Part shown: positions 7,670 to 11,995 of the stretch, piece by piece | Position numbering within the stretch: position 1 is the first letter of the stretch | How the letters are laid out: every line of letters begins with the position of its first letter | Assembly (NCBI GenBank): GCA_037447655.1 | Contig: JBBHKE010000929.1 | Location: 1-11,995 of the forward strand | Direction of reading: 5' to 3' | DNA length: 11,995 bases | DNA from: Zygnema cylindricum | Lineage: Eukaryota > Streptophyta > Zygnematophyceae > Zygnematales > Zygnemataceae | The notes under the pieces: generated by a model | The model's input: the letters and a program-made list of their open reading frames with translations, nothing else | The model's database searches: none | What the model was told of the DNA's origin: nothing | Translations under genes and position numbers: made by a program

Positions 7670-7896
7670 CAGTACACCGCGAATCGCTATTAGCGTCAAG
7701 GTTTTTTTCGCCACTTAAAACATCTTTTCTCCGTACACACTTGTTGGTTTTTCAATTTGAGACCGCCAATCGGAAGCTGAGAATTTTACCTTTCAAACGC
7801 AACCGTCAGATCCATAATCGGACAAGTGTGTACGGGGAAAAGATGTTTTAAGTGGCGAAAAAAACCTTGACGCTAATAGCGATTCGCGGTGTACTG
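7670..7896. mobile_element. Element A: TA-flanked MITE with 78-bp inverted repeats
   Basis: The arms at 7667-7744 and 7822-7899 match at 77 of 78 positions around a 77-base loop. I place the ends at CAGT (7670) and ACTG (7896), each flanked by TA (7668-7669 and 7897-7898), as in Tc1/mariner-type insertions. It is about 227 bp with no transposase, hence a MITE. The loop and inner arms are shared with element B (11553-11773) in reverse orientation, including AATTTGAGACCGCCAAT and AACCGTCAGATCCA. The near-identical arms indicate recent origin or maintenance. The ends do not match canonical Stowaway (CTCCCTCC), so the family name is open. Confidence 0.8.
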
Positions 7897-7909
7897 TACT
7901 GTAGTTTAA

Positions 7910-8005
7910 ATTTGTTTTGACGTTTTTTGTCAACCGGCCGGCCGTGTTTTAAGGCTGATTTGTTTTGACGTTTTTTGTCAACCGGCCGGCCGTGTTTCAA
8001 GGCTG
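7910..8005 (+). repeat. Two tandem 48-bp repeats
   Basis: The units 7910-7957 and 7958-8005 differ at a single base (TTTTAAG against TTTCAAG). Each contains the palindromic GGCCGGCC and the run GACGTTTTTTGTCAACC. The array starts 11 bases beyond the right arm of element A. On the minus strand it can be read as a repeated peptide (frame 7848-8045), but the frame is short and begins inside the transposon arm, so I do not treat it as a gene. Confidence 0.9.
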
Positions 8006-8990
8006 CGTTTAACTGCCGGCGTGGCGGTCTCGGCGGATACGCCAAAAAGGAGCTGAAGGCGGATTAGTCGTCAAGATATGCGTTCGCAATGATCGATTGG
8101 CTATTGTTTTGTCGTTTATGGGATTGATCTCGAAATGAACACCCTCAAAAGGTTCTTTCTGACGGCACTGACTCGGGATGTCCGCCTTAGGGTTTCCATC
8201 TGAGGGAGGTACAACTGCTGTGTTTAGCTGGTTAGGAAGTTAGCGTGGACATTTGACAGTCCACGTGTCCTAATGCAAGATTTGAAAATTTAAGACTCGT
8301 GATTCGAATTTCACACACTTAGAATTTATTCGCTGACGTGGAGTGCGGAGTTTCAAATATGCATTTGAATCTTGTAGCGAATCCATTATACCGTACTGTT
8401 ACGGAAGTTTTCGAAACAAACAACCGTTCGAATACGGTAACAGGGCGGTTTCAAATCTGAATTTGGCAGTATTGTTAGGTACAACCGTTGTAAAAATTCA
8501 GAAGCGACAAATCCAGAAAGTCCCCGATCAATAAAAGGACAGCATATGAAAGAGGCTTGTACCATACCATCACGTAATAAATATTTTGTCCGACGGATGT
8601 ACGAAACATAGGCTTCATTAAATTTGGCTTTTGTGTTTTGGAACGAACATTTAACAAATTTCCGAACAATCGCAAGTCACGTCGTGAATATGACCGCTCG
8701 GCGAAATTTAAAACAAGGTAAAAAAAAGTACTTTATAGTTTAACTTCGTACGGTAATCGCCCTTTCGTAGTAAAGTGTACGGATAATCCATCGCCGACGG
8801 TCAACTGTAAAGTCTCAAACAAAGTGTCGTGGCAACGTTGTTTTACTTTTCTAACGTTTCGAGTTGAAACCGCGTTTTAACTCCTGTTTCAACGCTGCTT
8901 CAATTGCCGTAGTTGAAACTACGCACTACAGTACTGTACTGTTATGTAGTTTTAAATATCCGTACAGACGTTCGCGTAGATTTTGTATAT
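8006..8990. other. Non-coding stretch with small hairpins
   Basis: No recognisable gene. The frames at 8343-8534, 8475-8675 and 8864-9100 are short and without known motifs. A compound hairpin at 8233-8272 pairs CGTGGAC (8244-8250) with GTCCACG (8259-8265), with an outer TAGGA/TCCTA pair. Another inverted repeat, CTGTTAC (8396-8402) with GTAACAG (8437-8443), surrounds a TTCGAA-rich loop. ACAGTACTGT near 8928 resembles the transposon termini. Confidence 0.5.
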
Positions 8991-8994
8991 TAAA

Positions 8995-9010
8995 GTACAC
9001 TGTGAATCGC
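8995..9010 (+). mobile_element. Truncated transposon terminus
   Basis: GTACACTGTGAATCGC matches the shared end core (GTACACCGCGAATCGC in element A) at 14 of 16 positions. The match stops where element E's flank begins (TA at 9013-9014). The rest of this older element is not identified. It looks like a terminus cut by the insertion of E. Confidence 0.5.
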
Positions 9011-9014
9011 AGTA

Positions 9015-9573
9015 CAGTATTCCGTCAATCGCTAATAGAGTGTATAACGCCGATTCGGTGCCCTTTTTTCAAAATAAAAAACCCGAAATACAATCCATAA
9101 TTCTATTTTTTCCATTATTCTAATTAGGGGTTTTTTTCAATTAGCGTTAATAATGGAAGTACACTGCGATGAAAATAGTGTGGCGTACGGACAGGATATT
9201 TCCGTATGAAATGGTACTTTTTGAATTACAAAGGCATAAAAAGACACTTAACATTATTGCGCACACATGTGAATGTGCACTGGAAGAAAGAGAAGCAATC
9301 TCGTCGAAAAAAATCACGTTCTCATATGTTCTTCCGTCGACCGTGTGAACAGCGCGACGGCGTACGAATTGTCAGATTTTTTACAAATACACATATTACT
9401 GTAGATATCGAAAGGGCGGGCATTTATTATTCAGGACAACCCAAATTACAGTTAGGGATTAATTAGTATATATATATTTTTTCAAAAAAAAAAAAATCCC
9501 GATTAGTGTTAATAACACTATTTTTTTTTACGCTATTTATTCTTTTACTCTAATAGCGATTGACGGTGTACAG
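9015..9573. mobile_element. Element E: longer TA-flanked TIR element
   Basis: The left end CAGTATTCCGTCAATCGC (from 9015) and the right end GCGATTGACGGTGTACAG (to 9573) are inverted over about 28 bases with few mismatches, continuing into CTAATAGAG against CTCTAATAG. TA flanks both sides (9013-9014 and 9574-9575). It is 559 bp. The interior holds an imperfect inverted repeat at 9112-9156 (CCATTATT / AATAATGG) and the palindrome TAGTGTTA-A-TAACACTA at 9504-9520. The frame at 9206-9466 has no transposase motif, so it is non-autonomous. Confidence 0.6.
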
Positions 9574-9575
9574 TA

Positions 9576-9791
9576 CAGTACAGTACTACACCTTGAATCG
9601 TTATTATACTTATGTACTCTATATCGGCGCCCCAAAATTTTGACATTGATACTTTAAATAAAATAAATTATACTATTTAAGGACGTGGACCATAATCTGC
9701 CACGCTTCCGGCACTAAATTAGCATCAATGACACTAATTAATTTTTGACACTAATAATTTCTTTAGTCTAATAACGATTCACGGTGGAGTG
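9576..9791. mobile_element. Element C: small TIR element, relative of D
   Basis: The left end is CAGTACTACACCTTGAATCG (about 9581-9600), with the exact start ambiguous between 9576 and 9581 because CAGTA is repeated. The right end is CGATTCACGGTGGAGTG, to 9791. The interior matches element D (11863-11995) in reverse orientation at roughly 80%, including GTGGACCATAATCTGCCACG. The left TA is shared with or adjacent to element E; the right TA appears mutated. The length is about 211-216 bp with no coding content. Confidence 0.6.
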
Positions 9792-10140
9792 TGAATAAAT
9801 TATAAATGTAGAGAATAAAATAGTGTTGCTACCGCTAATTTGAGTTCAATGACCTAAAACCGGCAAAACATTAACAATAATTAACACACATAACACTAAT
9901 TAATATACATAACACTAATTTATCCCATAGGGTAGCGGCTATAGTCTGTGTTCACATTGTCGACGTGTAAATACGTGCGAACAGATTCGCGCGATTTAAC
10001 CCAAGCGTGAACCTCAGGGCAAATGTCGAGTGTACGATGAACCTCTCATTAGTCGAAAAATTGTACGCAAGTGCGATGACTTTACTACCAAACAGAAAAT
10101 TGAACCAATAGGATTCCGGTATGAATACCATTACTGCATA

Positions 10141-10209
10141 CGACAAGCTTAGCGAAAGGCACTTCGTGACAACGGACATTTGCCCTAAGCTTTTTGTCGG
10201 TCAAAGATT
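10141..10209. repeat. Imperfect hairpin
   Basis: CGACAAGCTTAG at 10141-10152 pairs with CTAAGCTTTTTGTCG at 10195-10209 except for a three-base bulge. The loop of 42 bases includes CACTTCGTG, which could itself fold. No role is known. Confidence 0.5.
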
Positions 10210-11096
10210 TAGGAAAACGACAAATAAAAAAAAAGTTGGGATAAACCGTAAAAAAATATAATGGAGCACAGAACCGAGTCGGCGATAGCTTTGTCAACAA
10301 AATTCAAAAACGACAAATAACGAAACCCTAGATACAAATTTGAAATGTTCTGAAGTTCAGCTACAGTACAGTACGGAATGCAGGAGTTCGGTTATCTTAT
10401 CGAATTTTGAATTCTGCAAGGCGGGCGACCAATCAGAGGCTGCAGCAATTTTTCCAGATTCTTGCGGATCCGGAAAAACATTTAAAAAAGGTACCGCCAT
10501 GTGATATACGAATGTCAGATCGCCAGCTGGCACACGCGGAAAGCTTTAGAGTATTCTTTTGCAAATTGTTTTCCTCCGGTTTTGAAAAATCTGAAGGAAA
10601 ATTTTCACGTGGATTCTGTAAAAACAGAGCCAGCCTGTTATCCGGTTTCTTTCAAAAAAAAATAAAAAATCGTGCCAAGCTCGAGGTGAAGAAGATTCTG
10701 CACTCGACACTTATCCCCTTAAAAACGCTAAAAGACAAAAGCTGACGTTCACCACCAATACAAACTCCCGCCTCGCTGGAAAGTTGAAAATCCTTCGAAG
10801 AACTTTTGATGATTCTGACAATAATTGAGCGAAGGCGACAGTTTTGCGAATCTGGATTCCTCTATTTTGTCGTTTCTAGGAAAAATATTGCAAACTGCCT
10901 GCGTGACAGGACAGAAATGTCTACGTGGAAATCGCCTTCTGCTTTGTCGCTGACGCCAAAAGCATTCGATGCATGCGGCATAAAAGACAAAAGAAAACAA
11001 GCGAACGACGTGCTCGATCACACCGCCCCTAGGGCTCACGCAGCTTGTGCATACTGACAAAAAAATAGGTAAAACCTGAAAACTGCTGTGTAGGAG

Positions 11097-11104
11097 TGAC
11101 GTCA
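11097..11104. promoter_or_regulatory. TGACGTCA palindrome
   Basis: A perfect C-box/CRE-type bZIP site. Nothing nearby is recognised as a gene, so its use is unknown. A second copy at 5523-5530 lies inside the kinase coding region and is likely coincidental. Confidence 0.25.
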
Positions 11105-11222
11105 TGCTCGCCTCGGAATTCACGTGTGACCACTGTACACGTGGAGGTAAAGCTTTGTCTTATCGCAATACAGGACGTACGGACCTGTGTTCTCGGTTAT
11201 TCTGCGGGATCGAAATGTGAAG

Positions 11223-11255
11223 ATCCTATTTCCATAGGATGCAGATGGTGCATCC
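11223..11255. repeat. Two overlapping inverted repeats
   Basis: ATCCTA (11223-11228) pairs with TAGGAT (11235-11240), and GGATGCA (11237-11243) pairs with TGCATCC (11249-11255). They share 11237-11240, so only one hairpin can form at a time. Confidence 0.6.
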
Positions 11256-11396
11256 ACGTCAGCATGTGTACCAAAGACAAAAGCTCGTTCTAGTTTTATT
11301 CGATAAGTTTGAAAAACCTTCAATGACTTCGGAATTCGGTGGATGATCGAACTTACATCCCGGTATTGTACGGTACCACAAGATACGTACAATACA

Positions 11397-11410
11397 GTAC
11401 AGTACTGTAC
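11397..11410. repeat. 14-bp palindrome resembling transposon termini
   Basis: GTACAGTACTGTAC is a perfect palindrome made of the CAGTAC/GTACTG ends of the A-F element family. It may be a footprint or two abutting termini left after excision. Similar strings occur near 8928 and 10365. Confidence 0.45.
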
Positions 11411-11552
11411 CTTAGTTTCTCAAGTTCGACTCATCTTTCCGGTCTGGAAGCGAATCAGCTGCCCGTAGGTTTCGCAAAATTCGCTAAAGTCGTGTCACCA
11501 GCGGAAATAACTAACAGGATCGAAAATACCATAGGGCGCACCTCCGCAGGTA

Positions 11553-11773
11553 CAATACAACGTGTATCGCTATTAGTGTTAATGTTTTTTCCGTCTACAG
11601 TTTTTCACCGTACACACATGTCGAATTGTGGATCTGACGGTTAAGATTGAGAGGTAAGATTCTCAGCTTCCAATTGGCGGTCTCAAATTGAAAATCGGAC
11701 AAGTGTGTACGGAGAAAAAATGTTTCAAGTGGTGAGAAAATTACAAACACTAATAGCGATACACAGTGTACTA
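11553..11773. mobile_element. Element B: diverged relative of A, reverse orientation
   Basis: The ends are related to A: left ATACAACGTGTATCGCTATT (from about 11557), right complement ATAGTACACTGTGTATCGC. TA flanks lie at 11551-11552 and 11774-11775. The interior, read in reverse, matches A closely (TTTTCAATTTGAGACCGCC, GGAAGCTGAGAAT, AACCGTCAGATCCA). Its two arms are clearly diverged from one another, unlike A's, so B is the older copy. It is about 221 bp and non-coding. Confidence 0.7.
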
Positions 11774-11775
11774 TA

Positions 11776-11862
11776 CTGCAACTACACCGCAAATTGTAAT
11801 TAGAGTAGAGAAATAATTAGAGTAAAAAAATAATAAAATAATAATTAGAGTTATTAACTCTA
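11776..11862 (+). mobile_element. Fragment F of a TIR element interrupted by D
   Basis: ACTACACCGCAAATTGTAAT (11781-11800) continues into TAGAG and matches the shared end core with a few substitutions. It starts directly beside element B. After about 80 bases it reaches the palindrome TAGAGTTA-T-TAACTCTA (11846-11862), whose last TA is the left flank of element D. The matching right end is not in the window. It reads as an older element into which D inserted. Confidence 0.45.
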
Positions 11863-11995
11863 CAGTAGACCGCGCATCGTTATTAGCGTTGAGAAATTAT
11901 TAGTGTAAAGAAAAAATTAGCGTCATTCATTTTAATTTAGTGCCAGGAGACGTGGCAGATTATGGTCCACGACCTTAAATAGTGTAGTTTATTCT
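11863..11995. mobile_element. Element D: partial TIR element, cut by the window edge
   Basis: The left end CAGTAGACCGCGCATCGTTA is preceded by TA (11861-11862). The interior is the reverse complement of element C at roughly 80%, including CGTGGCAGATTATGGTCCAC (11951-11970). The right end lies beyond the window; by comparison with C about 80 further bases are expected. Confidence 0.6.

Larger units (their letters stand above)
9792..11550. other. Long stretch without recognised genes
   Basis: No frame here carries a recognisable domain. The two largest, 10407-10745 (plus) and 10749-11123 (minus), are 112 and 124 codons without motifs, and the latter is overlapped by another open frame on the opposite strand. 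Small items visible are the direct repeat CATAACACTAATT at about 9889 and 9908; an imperfect hairpin at 10141-10209; the 13-mer AAAGACAAAAGCT at 10731-10743 and 11273-11285; a TGACGTCA palindrome at 11097-11104; overlapping hairpins at 11223-11255; and the palindrome GTACAGTACTGTAC at 11397-11410. The moderate GC content here could reflect an old gene or repeat that has decayed. Confidence 0.5.

Noticed and set aside
6806-7714. 302-codon open frame on the minus strand upstream of the kinase
   Set aside because: It starts inside the terminal inverted repeat of element A, runs through the promoter-like region and CT microsatellite, has no recognisable domain, and ends overlapping the kinase start. 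Its repeated Arg-Thr and Ser-Leu runs come from CGTACA and CT repeats.
8296-8372. TTCAAAT/ATTTGAA and similar short palindromes as regulatory sites
   Set aside because: Short AT-rich inverted repeats are expected by chance at this density, and there is no adjacent gene.
9206-9466. 86-codon frame inside element E as a possible transposase
   Set aside because: No DDE/D motif or helix-turn-helix is visible, and it is too short for a mariner transposase.
10407-10745. 112-codon plus-strand open frame
   Set aside because: It has no recognisable domain, is rich in Phe and Lys as AT-rich DNA gives by chance, and has no supporting context.
10749-11123. 124-codon minus-strand open frame
   Set aside because: It has no family resemblance and is fully overlapped by an 83-codon frame on the other strand, so neither is favoured. 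A decayed gene cannot be excluded.

Overview
The window looks like nuclear DNA from a land plant, most likely a seed plant. The evidence is one intact protein kinase of the plant MAPKKK17/18-like type (short HCDIKG and DLG catalytic motifs, a WxRG lead-in to the kinase domain, no interruption of the reading frame), surrounded by AT-rich non-coding DNA dense in small TIR transposons without transposase genes. The species cannot be named from the sequence. There are no operons, rRNAs, convincing tRNAs or CRISPR arrays.

Layout. 1-1012: transposon-derived DNA, with a ~195-bp direct repeat (copies at 168-363 and 768-957) and a PIF/Harbinger-like element (363-1012) with 12-bp perfect terminal inverted repeats and a TAA target duplication. 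1013-2600: non-coding DNA of moderate GC with CCAAT motifs, small repeats and a cluster of GTAC sites. 2600-3850: AT-rich, A-run-rich spacer without genes. 3850-4487: 3' flank of the kinase gene. 4488-6809 (minus strand): a 773-codon single-exon MAPKKK-type kinase with a poly-proline N-terminus encoded by a 30-base homopolymer, a ~70-residue Ser/Pro-rich insertion in the activation segment and a ~390-residue C-terminal tail with a small internal repeat. 6806-7660: its leader and promoter, with a three-codon uORF overlapping the start codon as ATGA, a CT-repeat leader, a TATA-like stretch, 12 GTAC cores in ~360 bp, a CACGTG G-box and an ACGTGGC ABRE core.

7667-11995 is dominated by a family of small TA-flanked elements whose ends share a core close to ACACCGCGAATCGCTATTAG. 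I find eleven such ends: a young copy A (7670-7896) with a near-perfect 78-bp inverted repeat, its older relative B (11553-11773, opposite orientation), a second pair C (9576-9791) and D (11863 to beyond the window, opposite orientation), a longer E (9015-9573), and fragments at 8995-9010 and 11776-11862 that look interrupted by other elements. No transposase reading frame is present, so all would be non-autonomous.

By family knowledge the kinase would phosphorylate a MAPKK in the cytoplasm or nucleus; the MAPKKK17/18 clade feeds the abscisic-acid MKK3 module. The G-box and ABRE core in the promoter are compatible with that. The points most worth a second look are the activation-segment insertion (which could instead be an unspliced 240-nt intron), the minimal ATGAAATGA uORF, the GTAC array shared by promoter and transposon ends, and the 78-bp hairpin element.
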